Part shown: piece after piece, positions 17,286-27,858 of the stretch
How the letters are laid out: the number at the start of each line of letters is the position of its first letter
How positions within the stretch are numbered: position 1 is the stretch's first letter
Assembly: GCA_020853095.1 (NCBI GenBank)
Contig: JADYZN010000036.1
Span: 1-58,879 of the forward strand
Direction: 5' to 3'
Length of the DNA stretch: 58,879 nt
Source of the DNA: Phycisphaerales bacterium
GTDB taxonomy: Bacteria > Planctomycetota > Phycisphaerae > Tepidisphaerales > Tepidisphaeraceae
The notes under the pieces: model-generated
The model's input: only the letters and a program-made list of their open reading frames with translations
What the model was told of the DNA's origin: nothing
Databases searched by the model: none
Translations under genes and position numbers: made by a program

Positions 17286-18041
17286 CTAATTCACCTCGCC
17301 CCAGATGCCCCCTTCGTTGTCTTCCCACTGGGCCTTGGTGCGCAGTTCGACGTGCCCGTCGGGAAAGAGGAAATTGCCGCTGCCGTTGTGGCGATAGGGG
17401 CGGGCGTAGTTGTAATTACGCCAGGTGGCGGATGCGAAACCGGAAAAGGTGTCGAGTTTGCCGTCGCCGTCGATGTCCACGCCGCCGGGGGAGAAAGTCC
17501 ATATTTTGGGGGAGTAGATGGCCTGCCCGCTCGAATCGGCCGACAGGAACCAGTTCTGGGGAATTTTCGCGAGCTTCAACGAGCCTTTGTCGTACGGCGG
17601 GGCGTACTTGATGATGATGCCGTAATTGACGCCGTAGGCGATGTATTCGTAGCTGGTTTCACCACTGGCCGGGCAGTTCAAAAAAGTGACGCCGAATTCG
17701 CGCGAGCCGCCGGCCTGCGTGTCGATGGTTTCGGGGATGCCGGCGTATTTGGCCATGATCTGCGTGTAGAGCCGGTTGGTCTGCCAATCCAGCGACACAT
17801 AGGGGTCGCCATTGTCGGCGTAATTGGGCAGGCTGCCTTTATTTTCGTTGGCGTACATGGCATAGGCCAGGCCGTGCTGACGGAGATTGCTGGCGCATTG
17901 CACTGTGATGGCCGCCTTGCGGGCCTTGTTCAACGACGGCATCAGGATCGAGATCAAAAGCGATATAATTCCAATCACGACAAGGAGTTCCACGAGGGTA
18001 AACCCTGTTTCGCGACATGTGGGATGATGAATTGATCGCAT
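17286..18041 (-). CDS. prepilin-like H-X9-DG protein, cassette B
   Basis: 251 residues. Leader MRSIHHPTCRETG, then [20 protein letters not shown] with Glu at mature position 5. The globular part has a calcium-loop-like VDIDGDGKLDTF and the C-terminal HNGSGNFLFPDG motif (H-X9-DG). AGAGGA lies about seven bases before the ATG. It follows the regulator gene by 20 bases on the same strand, so the regulator and prepilin are probably co-transcribed. The 182-base gap to the PEP-CTERM gene shows no clear gene; I see nothing definite in it. Confidence 0.9.
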   Translation of the reverse strand: MRSIHHPTCRETGFTLVELLVVIGIISLLISILMPSLNKARKAAITVQCASNLRQHGLAYAMYANENKGSLPNYADNGDPYVSLDWQTNRLYTQIMAKYAGIPETIDTQAGGSREFGVTFLNCPASGETSYEYIAYGVNYGIIIKYAPPYDKGSLKLAKIPQNWFLSADSSGQAIYSPKIWTFSPGGVDIDGDGKLDTFSGFASATWRNYNYARPYRHNGSGNFLFPDGHVELRTKAQWEDNEGGIWGEVN

Positions 18042-18061
18042 AAACCCATCCTCTTAAAAAC

Positions 18062-19168
18062 CTAATCAATCGTGGCAAGCTGACGGGACTTGCCGGTGGA
18101 TGCCTTCCAATGAATGGCGGCATGAAAGGTCATGTCCAAAACGCGGTCCTTGTCACTTTGCAATAGAAAAACGAGATGTTCGGTGGCCCGACGGACGGCG
18201 TCGGTCCAGATGGAAATCGTGTCCGGGGCGCTCAATGGCACGGGATGCGAACGGGGCAGGGAGTCGGCCAAGGAGACCAGCGCCAGGTCATCGGGAACAT
18301 CCAGCCCCAGCCGGCGGCAGGCGTGAAACGCCTCGTGGGCCATGAACTCATCCTGAAGGACCATGGCGGTCGGGCGGTTGTCGCCGCTGAGGATGTCATC
18401 CCAACCTTTGTAGTCCCACGGTTCGCAATCCAAACGGTGGATCATCTCATCGGCCGGGCCGAGGTTGTTCTGGCGGGTGAATTCCTCCAGGATTTTCGTT
18501 TCGATGTTTTCAAATGCGGATTCGGTGTAGCACATCCAGGCGATGCGGCGGTGACCGAGGTCGAGCAGCCTTCGCAAGGCATCGTGCATGGCGGCGCGAA
18601 AATCGATGGTGATCGTGGAGATGCCCGAATGGGTCTGCGTGCCGACCATCTTCAGCATTACGGCCTTGATTCCCGATTGTTCGAGTTTTTTCAGTTCGGC
18701 TTCGGGGATGATGTAGCCGGTGTAAATGATCGCGCCCTGGATGCCCCGCGCGGCCATCGGCTCGCCGGCCTGTGCCCAGAAATGGTCGTTTTCGGTGTAG
18801 CTGAAGATGGAGACCGAACTGTCCCGTTGATCGAGGCGGGACATCACGCCATTGAGCAGAACGGACAAAAACGGGTGCGCCTGGCCGATATAGTGGGGAA
18901 CCACAATCCCAAGCCGGTTGGACAACTCCACCGGGCGGGTTTTCTGGACAAACGTCCCCACCCGCGGCTGGCGGACGATCAGGCCCGCATCGACCAATTC
19001 CTGCAACCCTCGGCGAACCGCAAGATGGCTCATGGCAAGGTCTTGCGCCAATTCCCGTTCGGAGGGCAATCGCTGCCCGGGGCGATAGTCGCCGCTGCGA
19101 ATTCGGCGCAGGACGACTTCCCTGGCCCGATTCTGCTTGAGGTCGCCGATCGCCGTTTCGTGCAGCAT
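18062..19168 (-). CDS. GntR/LacI-hybrid (AraR-like) regulator, cassette B
   Basis: 368 residues. The N-terminal GntR winged helix (RIRSGDYRPGQRLPSERELA, MSHLAVRRGLQELVDAGL, VGTFVQ) occupies residues 1-75. A LacI-type sensor follows (LGIVVPHYIGQAHPFLSVLL, LLDLGHRRIAWMCY, PTAMVLQDEFMAHEAFHACR, LALVSLADS). The ATG start lies inside the left arm of a 10-base inverted repeat (19167-19176/19214-19223), suggesting autoregulation. It heads the leftward gene set of cassette B. The effector is presumably a breakdown product of the cassette's polysaccharide; this is inference. Confidence 0.9.
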   Translation of the reverse strand: MLHETAIGDLKQNRAREVVLRRIRSGDYRPGQRLPSERELAQDLAMSHLAVRRGLQELVDAGLIVRQPRVGTFVQKTRPVELSNRLGIVVPHYIGQAHPFLSVLLNGVMSRLDQRDSSVSIFSYTENDHFWAQAGEPMAARGIQGAIIYTGYIIPEAELKKLEQSGIKAVMLKMVGTQTHSGISTITIDFRAAMHDALRRLLDLGHRRIAWMCYTESAFENIETKILEEFTRQNNLGPADEMIHRLDCEPWDYKGWDDILSGDNRPTAMVLQDEFMAHEAFHACRRLGLDVPDDLALVSLADSLPRSHPVPLSAPDTISIWTDAVRRATEHLVFLLQSDKDRVLDMTFHAAIHWKASTGKSRQLATID

Positions 19169-19223
19169 ATGGCAGAAAAATACTCTAATCTATTTGATTA
19201 GTCAATAAAATTATCTGCCATAT
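19167..19223. promoter_or_regulatory. nested inverted repeats upstream of the cassette B regulator
   Basis: ATATGGCAGA (19167-19176) and TCTGCCATAT (19214-19223) form perfect 10-base arms with centres 47 bases apart. Between them CTAATC-tattt-GATTAG (19185-19201) is a 17-base perfect palindrome with a 5-base centre. The arrangement fits an autoregulatory operator for the GntR-type protein starting at 19168. Confidence 0.6.
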
Positions 19224-19369
19224 TCTGATTTTAGCTGTTGGGTCTGCCGGGGTGGTACGGGGTTTCCAGCATTTTGTCGGCCGGTGAGATTGTCCATCCC
19301 CGGCGGGCGGATGGCGTGTTAGGTTGCTGATGACCTTGAAACACGAAGGGAATCATAGGAGATCCGCAG

Positions 19370-20134
19370 ATGAAATTGCAGGACAAGGTGGCGCTGGTGA
19401 CCGGCGCCAACAGCGGGATTGGCAAGGCCATCGCCACGCGATTCGCGGCCGAGGGGGCGCGGGTGGTGGTCAATTATCATTCGCACGAGGACGATCAACA
19501 GGCCGCGGCCGAGGCCCGGTCTTTTGGGGATGAGAGCATCGCGCTGGTCGGGGATGTGAGCAATCGGGAGGATGTCCAGCGGATGATGGGCATGATCGTT
19601 GAGCGGTTTGGGCGGCTGGACATCGCGGTGAACAATGCGGGGATCGAGATCAAAAAGCCGTTTCTGGACACCACGCCCCAGGAATGGGAGCGGGTCATGG
19701 CGGTCAACGTGTCGGGGGTTTTTTTCGTCACGCAGGCGGCGGCGATTCAGATGGTGAAACAGGGAGGAGGCGGGAAAATCATCAACATTTCCTCTGTTCA
19801 TGAGGACATTCCGTTTTCGGGGTATACTTCGTATTGTGCCAGCAAAGGCGCGGTGCGGATGATGATGAGGAATCTGTCGATCGAGCTGGCCCCCCACCGC
19901 ATCAACGTCAACAACATCGCGCCGGGAGCGATCGCGACGCCGATCAATCAGGCGGTTCTGGACGATCCAGCCGCCCGGGCGCAGGCCATCGAGGAGATTC
20001 CCTGGGGTCGATTTGGCCGGCCGGAGGAGGTGGCGGCGGTGGCGGCGTTCCTGGCTTCGGATGAGGCGGAATACGTGACCGGCAGCACCTATTGCGTCGA
20101 TGGCGGGCTGGTTCGGCAGGTCACCAAATACTGA
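19370..20134 (+). CDS. SDR-family dehydrogenase (glucose 1-dehydrogenase-like)
   Basis: 254 residues, a classical short-chain dehydrogenase: cofactor motif TGANSGIG (11-18), VNNAGIE near 90, and the catalytic Ser and YCASK (YxxxK) near 145-165. The PWGRFGRPEEVA and YVTGSTYCVDGG segments are typical of glucose 1-dehydrogenase-like members. AGGAG eight bases before the ATG supports the start. It is 9 bases from the GH63-type glucosidase gene, which suggests that the sugar released by the glucosidase, or a derivative, is the substrate. The exact substrate is not shown by sequence. Confidence 0.88.
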   Translation: MKLQDKVALVTGANSGIGKAIATRFAAEGARVVVNYHSHEDDQQAAAEARSFGDESIALVGDVSNREDVQRMMGMIVERFGRLDIAVNNAGIEIKKPFLDTTPQEWERVMAVNVSGVFFVTQAAAIQMVKQGGGGKIINISSVHEDIPFSGYTSYCASKGAVRMMMRNLSIELAPHRINVNNIAPGAIATPINQAVLDDPAARAQAIEEIPWGRFGRPEEVAAVAAFLASDEAEYVTGSTYCVDGGLVRQVTKY

Positions 20135-20143
20135 TTGTTGAAC

Positions 20144-22822
<2,679 letters not shown>

Positions 22823-22924
22823 TCGGAAGATTTTTGGGGAAAATATCCTCAACAACGCCCTTTCACCCGCGGAAATTGAACGATTTGGGGCGGGGACTAT
22901 TCATCCGTCCGGCAGGGCGCTACA

Positions 22925-23317
22925 ATGACTGGTCCGATGTTACTGAAATTGCTCAAAGCGAAAATTCACCGTGCGACCGTGACCCAGACCGAAGTGGACT
23001 ATCATGGAAGCATCACCATTGACCGGGATCTGCTGGAGGCGACGGGACTGTTGCCCAACGAGGCCGTCATCGTGGCCGATTGCGAGAACGGCAACCGGTT
23101 TGAAACGTACATCCTGCCGGGCGAGGCCGGCAGCGGCATCATCGGCATCAACGGCGCGGCCGCCCGGTTGTCGCAGGTGGGTCATCGTGTGATCGTCATG
23201 GGGTTCGCGTATTACACCGCCGCCGCCGAGGCCGGGGATCATGTGGCCCGCGTCATCATCGCCGACGGCAAAAACCGCGTGCTGGAGCGCATCGACGCCC
23301 CATCGCGGCTGGATTGA
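22925..23317 (+). CDS. panD: aspartate 1-decarboxylase precursor
   Basis: 130 residues. PanD converts L-aspartate to beta-alanine for pantothenate and CoA synthesis. The self-cleavage Gly-Ser site is seen in DYHGSITID (Ser becomes the pyruvoyl group). NGAAARLSQVGHRVIVMGFA is the conserved C-terminal region, and the length fits the family. A TACAAT box at 22921-22926 overlaps the first ATG, so transcription might start near 22932 and translation at the next in-frame ATG (22937, MLLKLLKAKIHRA), which also matches the usual PanD N-terminus. No Shine-Dalgarno site is seen. Confidence 0.94.
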   Translation: MTGPMLLKLLKAKIHRATVTQTEVDYHGSITIDRDLLEATGLLPNEAVIVADCENGNRFETYILPGEAGSGIIGINGAAARLSQVGHRVIVMGFAYYTAAAEAGDHVARVIIADGKNRVLERIDAPSRLD

Positions 23318-23352
23318 GCCGGCAACGGTTGTTTTGTTGAAAACGAGTCATC

Positions 23353-24303
23353 ATGTGGCAGGAAATCGTCCGTTTGCACTTGTTTGGCCGCGACTTCCCG
23401 ATCTACGGGTATGGTTTGATGCTGGTCATCGGGTTTCTGGCGGCGGTGCAACTGGCCAAATATCTGGCCCGCCGAAAGGGGATTGACCCGGAATTGTTCG
23501 TCAACGCGGGGTTGTTGGCGCTGATCATGGGCGTGTTGGGCGCCCGGTTGTCGCACGTGCTGGAAAACCTGCCCGATTATACGAGGTCGGACCTGACGTT
23601 CGGCCAGAATTTCTGGAACGCGATCAACATCAGTTCGGGCGGGTTGACGTATTACGGGGGGTTTCTGCTGGCGTTTCCGGCGTTGGTGCTCTACGCGAAA
23701 TTCAAAAAAATTCCGATTCGACTGGGGATGGACATTATCGCGCCCTGTTTGATGGTGGGGTTGGGTTTTGGGCGGATCGGGTGTTTTTTGAATGGTTGTT
23801 GCTATGGGGCGCCAAGCGACGTCGCGGCGGTTGGGACGGTTGAATTTCCCTATCGAAGCCTCGCATATGAAGACCAGTGGCGGGAGGGAAAGATATCCCC
23901 CCCGCCGGAATTGATCCGAACCGACGGGCGGAACGTCGAATTGATTCCCAGGCAGCAATTAAAAGGCACGGAGCTGATCCTGGCCGATGAGCAGCATTCG
24001 CTGCCGGTGCTTCCCTCGCAGCTATACAGCACGATCACGGCCTGGCTGATCGCGGCCATGCTGGTCGCCTATTTCTCGCTTGGCCCCGCCCCCGGCCGTG
24101 TTTTCGCACTGATGATGATGGTCGAGGGCCTGACAAGATTTTTGCTGGAAATGCTCCGCGTCGAACCTGCCGTGCTGGGGCCGCTGAGCCTGAGCATGGT
24201 GCTGGGGCTGCTGCTGATGGCCGGCGGAGCGGTCTTGTGGGCCATTTTCGGGCGGCTGGGTGATGCGGCAAAAACGCCCAAAGCGGTGGCGATGGCGCAT
24301 TAA
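23353..24303 (+). CDS. lgt: prolipoprotein diacylglyceryl transferase
   Basis: 316 residues with about seven membrane segments. Lgt attaches diacylglycerol from phosphatidylglycerol to the lipobox cysteine of prelipoproteins at the inner membrane. GFGRIGCFLNGCCYG is the signature loop. LPSQLYSTI and RFLLEMLRVE match the C-terminal half. About 80 residues of polar sequence between GCCYG and the QLYS motif form a long loop, as in other planctomycete Lgt proteins. The usual His-Gly-Gly motif reads TYYGGFL here, with Tyr in place of His. It lies 36 bases after panD on the same strand. Confidence 0.95.
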   Translation: MWQEIVRLHLFGRDFPIYGYGLMLVIGFLAAVQLAKYLARRKGIDPELFVNAGLLALIMGVLGARLSHVLENLPDYTRSDLTFGQNFWNAINISSGGLTYYGGFLLAFPALVLYAKFKKIPIRLGMDIIAPCLMVGLGFGRIGCFLNGCCYGAPSDVAAVGTVEFPYRSLAYEDQWREGKISPPPELIRTDGRNVELIPRQQLKGTELILADEQHSLPVLPSQLYSTITAWLIAAMLVAYFSLGPAPGRVFALMMMVEGLTRFLLEMLRVEPAVLGPLSLSMVLGLLLMAGGAVLWAIFGRLGDAAKTPKAVAMAH

Positions 24304-24413
24304 ATCCTGGCTATTTCAGGCCTGATCAAAACCCAAATAAAGTGACTCGCAGCGACTTGACAACGCTTCAGCTCGCCTTACTTTGAGATGGAGTCTCAAT
24401 CACCAAGGAAAAC

Positions 24414-25178
24414 ATGACGCAAAATATGATCCGTTGTTTGGCCGGTTTGATGGCCGTGGTCGCCATTTCGCCATTCGCCGCCGCCGACCCCAGGCCGTTT
24501 ACTCTTTCCAATGATGTTTATTCCATTGGCAAGGGAAATTTTGAGTATGAACAGTACGTCACCTGGCGACACCATACGGATGATAATCCCAGCTACAACC
24601 GTTTCGACTTTCGTCACGAAATCGAATTTGGCGTCGCGGACAATTTCGACGTGTCGATTTACGCGGCCAATTGGCGCTACCAGGATTCCAGCGGTTTCAC
24701 CGGCACCAAATACGATTCATCCGGCGGCGAGGGCATCCTTTATCTGTCCAATCCCGTGACCGATGTCATTGGCGCGGGGATTTACGCCGAATTTCTTTTC
24801 GGCCCCGATTTTTTTGAATTTGAACAAAAACTTCTGCTGCAAAAGGACATCGGGAATTGGACGTTCCTTTACAACGCGATCATCGAAACCGAAATCGAAC
24901 GGGGCAACACCAACAATGAGGTCGAAGGCGTTCTCGGCCAAAGCGTCGGGGTGGCTTATTCATTGTCTCCCCAGTGGATCGTCGGCGGCGAACTGAAGGT
25001 GGAGTGGGAATTTGAAGATTGGGACCACCACGTGAACACCGCGGTCTATCTCGGCCCGGTGGTCAGCTATCGCAGCAGCGGCCCATGGTGGGTGACGGTC
25101 ACACCAACCGCCCAATTGACCGACAACGAGGATGATGCCGATTTCCTCGTCCGCATGATTTTCGGTTGGGAATTCTAA
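24414..25178 (+). CDS. outer-membrane-like beta-barrel protein of unknown function
   Basis: 254 residues. A signal peptide (1-25, ending FAAAD or near) is followed by alternating hydrophobic and polar strands separated by short turns (FDFRHEIEFGV, FDVSIYAANWRYQ, AGIYAEFLF, WIVGGELKVEWEFE, WWVTVTPTAQLTD). The C-terminus ends in Phe after an aromatic strand (MIFGWEF), as is common for outer-membrane barrels. I do not recognise a specific family, and no enzymatic motif is visible. It stands alone between lgt and a tRNA gene. A barrel or porin-like role is inferred from pattern only. Confidence 0.75.
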   Translation: MTQNMIRCLAGLMAVVAISPFAAADPRPFTLSNDVYSIGKGNFEYEQYVTWRHHTDDNPSYNRFDFRHEIEFGVADNFDVSIYAANWRYQDSSGFTGTKYDSSGGEGILYLSNPVTDVIGAGIYAEFLFGPDFFEFEQKLLLQKDIGNWTFLYNAIIETEIERGNTNNEVEGVLGQSVGVAYSLSPQWIVGGELKVEWEFEDWDHHVNTAVYLGPVVSYRSSGPWWVTVTPTAQLTDNEDDADFLVRMIFGWEF

Positions 25179-25218
25179 CTTGCCGGAACCCTCCGGCGGT
25201 GATACTATTTTTCTCATC

Positions 25219-25292
25219 GGGCGGTTGGCGCAGTTGGCTAGCGCACCAGCATGACACGCTGGGGGTCACAGGTTCGAGCCCTGTACCGCCCA
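25219..25292 (+). tRNA. tRNA-Val (anticodon GAC)
   Basis: The acceptor stem GGGCGGT pairs with ACCGCCC. D arm GCGC/GCGC, anticodon stem CCAGC/GCTGG with loop ATGACAC (anticodon GAC), T arm ACAGG-TTCGAGC-CCTGT, discriminator A. The 3' CCA is not encoded (ATTT follows). The cloverleaf is complete, with no intron. Confidence 0.95.
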
Positions 25293-25349
25293 TTTCACTT
25301 AATTCACACCGGCGCCCACCTGATCCCCGGCATCCGATGTCGGGGTGAT

Positions 25350-26408
25350 CTATTCATTGACGCTCTGGTACATCGCCAGGATGTTCGCCGTTGGGGTGAT
25401 GGGTTGAATATTGTGGCAGGGGCCGCAGATCCAGCGGCTGTGTTCGAAGATTTTTCTCGCCTGGCGAACCTCCCGCTTCACTTCGTCGGTCGTTCCAAAT
25501 GGAAGGGTTTGCTGGTTTTCAATCGAACCGTGGAAAATGACCCGGTCGCCAAAATCGCGAGCCAGTCCTTCGCGGTCCATGCCGGGGCAGCGCCATTGGA
25601 TGGGATTGAGCAATTCGATCCCCACGCGATCGATCAGGTCGGGCAGGAAGATGCGGGCGGCGCCATCCGTATGATACATGATGTGGATGCCGTATTGCCT
25701 CGCCAGGTCGGCCATCCTGATCTGATTGGGCAGTAGGAAACGCCGGTACACCTCCAGGCTCATCAGCGGACCGCTCTGGCTGCCCAGGTCTTCAGCGATG
25801 TAGGTCAGGTCGATCCGACCTCGGCCGGCTTCGAAGATTCGGCGGTTGATCTCGTAATGGACCTCGAACAGCCGCCCCAGAATGGCATCGGCGATGTCGG
25901 GATTGCAAAGCAGATCCTCGTACGCCTGCTCCATGCCACGCAGAGAGACGTAAAGCAGAAATGGCTCGTACCGCCCACCCTGAACCACATGTCTGCCATC
26001 ATCCGCCGCGAGAATGTCCGCCACCTCCGCATAGTTAAAATCATCGGGGTTTGGCCATCGATGCGCCTTCACATCCGCGGGCGACTCAGCGCCGGCCAGC
26101 GGATTGTAGGTGGCCTCGGTATATGCACCGGTTTCGTATGGGATGCTGGTCAGCCCGACGCCCCAGTAGTCGCGGTCGGGATGATCCTTGTCCAAAGGCC
26201 CGATGTAGCGCGGCTCAATGATGCGCCGGCCGTCGATGTCGAGCTTTTGAAAAAGCGAATCCAGATCGGCGCAGTCCAGTTCGGACAGCAGCCGGGCTGT
26301 GACCTCTTTGGTCGCCTGATAGTCGGTCGGGATGCGATCCGGCCTCCTGCCGTCGAATAAACAATGCCATCTTTCGCGGGGAGTCATCGTCGTGTCCGTT
26401 TCGGTCAT
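25350..26408 (-). CDS. uroporphyrinogen-decarboxylase-family protein, cassette C
   Basis: 352 residues of the URO-D/MtaA superfamily: TPRERWHCLFDGRRPDRIPT at the N-terminus, YIAEDLGSQSGPLMSLEVYR in the middle, MYHTDGAARIFLPDLIDRVG and the C-terminal GPCHNIQPITPTANILAMY. True heme enzymes (HemE) have a different N-terminal arginine motif. This subgroup is common in polysaccharide-degradation neighbourhoods of Planctomycetota and Lentisphaerota, and its reaction is unknown. Some relatives move methyl groups between corrinoid proteins and thiols. No Shine-Dalgarno site precedes the ATG; MTPRERW at residue 8 is an alternative start. Confidence 0.82.
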   Translation of the reverse strand: MTETDTTMTPRERWHCLFDGRRPDRIPTDYQATKEVTARLLSELDCADLDSLFQKLDIDGRRIIEPRYIGPLDKDHPDRDYWGVGLTSIPYETGAYTEATYNPLAGAESPADVKAHRWPNPDDFNYAEVADILAADDGRHVVQGGRYEPFLLYVSLRGMEQAYEDLLCNPDIADAILGRLFEVHYEINRRIFEAGRGRIDLTYIAEDLGSQSGPLMSLEVYRRFLLPNQIRMADLARQYGIHIMYHTDGAARIFLPDLIDRVGIELLNPIQWRCPGMDREGLARDFGDRVIFHGSIENQQTLPFGTTDEVKREVRQARKIFEHSRWICGPCHNIQPITPTANILAMYQSVNE

Positions 26409-26434
26409 GAATTGAACGTGAATGCATCAAACCC

Positions 26435-26479
26435 AAGGCCATCCGATCCGTGTGAACAGGCGATCGATCGGATGGCCTT
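26435..26479 (-). terminator. long perfect hairpin downstream of the cassette C PEP-CTERM gene
   Basis: AAGGCCATCCGATC (26435-26448) and GATCGGATGGCCTT (26466-26479) pair over 14 bases with a 17-base loop. It lies about 90 bases past the PEP-CTERM stop and just upstream of the URO-D gene. The T-content after the stem is modest in the leftward direction, so it may attenuate or protect the message end rather than terminate fully. Confidence 0.6.
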
Positions 26480-26569
26480 TGAAGCTGGATTCCCGCGTGT
26501 TTGGGCCGATGTTGCAAACACCGCATCACCGGCAAACGCCCGAGCAATCCCAAGATGTCCCGCCGCTGT

Positions 26570-27574
26570 TTATGCGTGCTTGCGCCGGCGAATCAGCAAC
26601 AGGGCCGCGCCACCAATGATTCCCAGCGATGCCGGTTCGGGCACCGGAGCATAGGTTGCACCGATTTCGGCGATCTGGGTCGCGCCACCGCCCGGGGTGT
26701 TGGTGTTTGCCCACACCAGCTTGAAATACCTGGCATCCACCGGCTGGTTGAACGTGATCGTCTGCGTCGCAGGCGACGAGGGGAGCGTCGCGCTGGCGAT
26801 CAGGGTGGTCAGGTTATTGGGATCATCGGTTGGACTGTAAAAGACCTGAACATCCTTGGGACCATTCCAAGAAGCGGCCTGGCGGGCGGCGATGGTCAAA
26901 CCGCTGATATCCTGGCCGGCCTGCTGAAGCACATCCAGGACATAATTTCCCGCTTCACCGGGGTTGTTTGAAAACGTATTGATGTCACCATCGGTGCTGT
27001 GATTGACCGGATAAGGGTTGTTCTGGTTGGTCAATGAAGAATAGACCACCACGGGGCGCTGGACCTGCAATTCGGTCAGCCACAACGAATACGTACCCGA
27101 TGGATTTTGATTGACGTACCGAAAATACCGCTTGTTTTGCTGGGGGAAATAGAACCGGCGGCCAATGTTTTGTTCCCCGTTGACGTTGGCATCGGCGCCA
27201 AACAGGTTGCTGGCGGTTCCGACCGTCACCCAGTCGTTGTTGGCGGGGTTGTCGCTGGTGGAGACCTGGATCAGGAAATTGTTGGCCACGCCCGCACCAA
27301 ATCCACCCGCCCAGGTGGTTGCGCTGACATCGCTGAAACTGGTGACCGAGCCGAAATCGTAGGTGATGTAAGAGCCGTTGACCGTCGTTCCGGCCCCGGT
27401 TCCGGTATCACCCCGGCCATCGGTTTCCAAATGATTGACGGTGGCACTGGCATTTCGCCAGTTATTGCTGTCGTAAACCGTCGGGGTGATCGCCCCCCAC
27501 GATGAACCGGCCGCCGACAGAATCATGCCGCCCGCGATACCCCCTGCCGATAAAACTTGACTCAAACGACGCAT
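26570..27574 (-). CDS. PEP-CTERM protein with discoidin-like beta domain, cassette C
   Basis: 334 residues from ATG 27574 (MRRLSQVLSAGGIAGGMILS), chosen because GGAGG lies eight bases upstream; the frame is open to 27634. After the signal peptide come two F5/8-type-C-like (discoidin) segments: YITYDFGSVTSFSDVSATTW with RYFRYVNQN, and YVLDVLQQAGQDISGLTIA with ARYFKLVWANTN. The tail is VPEPASLGIIGGAALLLIRR. Discoidin folds commonly bind carbohydrate at the cell surface. A 14-base palindrome (27663-27676) lies about 90 bases upstream of the start. Confidence 0.87.
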   Translation of the reverse strand: MRRLSQVLSAGGIAGGMILSAAGSSWGAITPTVYDSNNWRNASATVNHLETDGRGDTGTGAGTTVNGSYITYDFGSVTSFSDVSATTWAGGFGAGVANNFLIQVSTSDNPANNDWVTVGTASNLFGADANVNGEQNIGRRFYFPQQNKRYFRYVNQNPSGTYSLWLTELQVQRPVVVYSSLTNQNNPYPVNHSTDGDINTFSNNPGEAGNYVLDVLQQAGQDISGLTIAARQAASWNGPKDVQVFYSPTDDPNNLTTLIASATLPSSPATQTITFNQPVDARYFKLVWANTNTPGGGATQIAEIGATYAPVPEPASLGIIGGAALLLIRRRKHA

Positions 27575-27662
27575 AGAGATGTCCTCCGTAAAAAGTGTTG
27601 ATAGTAATGTACTCCAACTTTGAATAAGATTCAAGAAAATTTTATCTTTTATTTTTAATCAA

Positions 27663-27676
27663 CTGAAATATTTCAG
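27663..27676. promoter_or_regulatory. 14-base palindrome CTGAAATATTTCAG, candidate LacI operator
   Basis: CTGAAATATTTCAG is perfectly palindromic and lies in the AT-rich promoter region of the PEP-CTERM gene starting at 27574. A sister palindrome, CTGAAATTTTCAG, is found beside the LacI-family gene of the same cassette (33576-33588). Confidence 0.6.
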
Positions 27677-27858
27677 GCATAGCGACCATTAATTCCATGT
27701 AACGTCTCATTGGTAATTGTAATTTATCATCAGAATTATCCTATTTTCTCGACTACCGGATCGCCTAAAGATCAATGCACAGAGCAAAATATTTTCAAAT
27801 CCGACAACTTAAATTTCGCCAACTTCATTGTGGTTTGAACTTGTCCGAACGACTCGAC

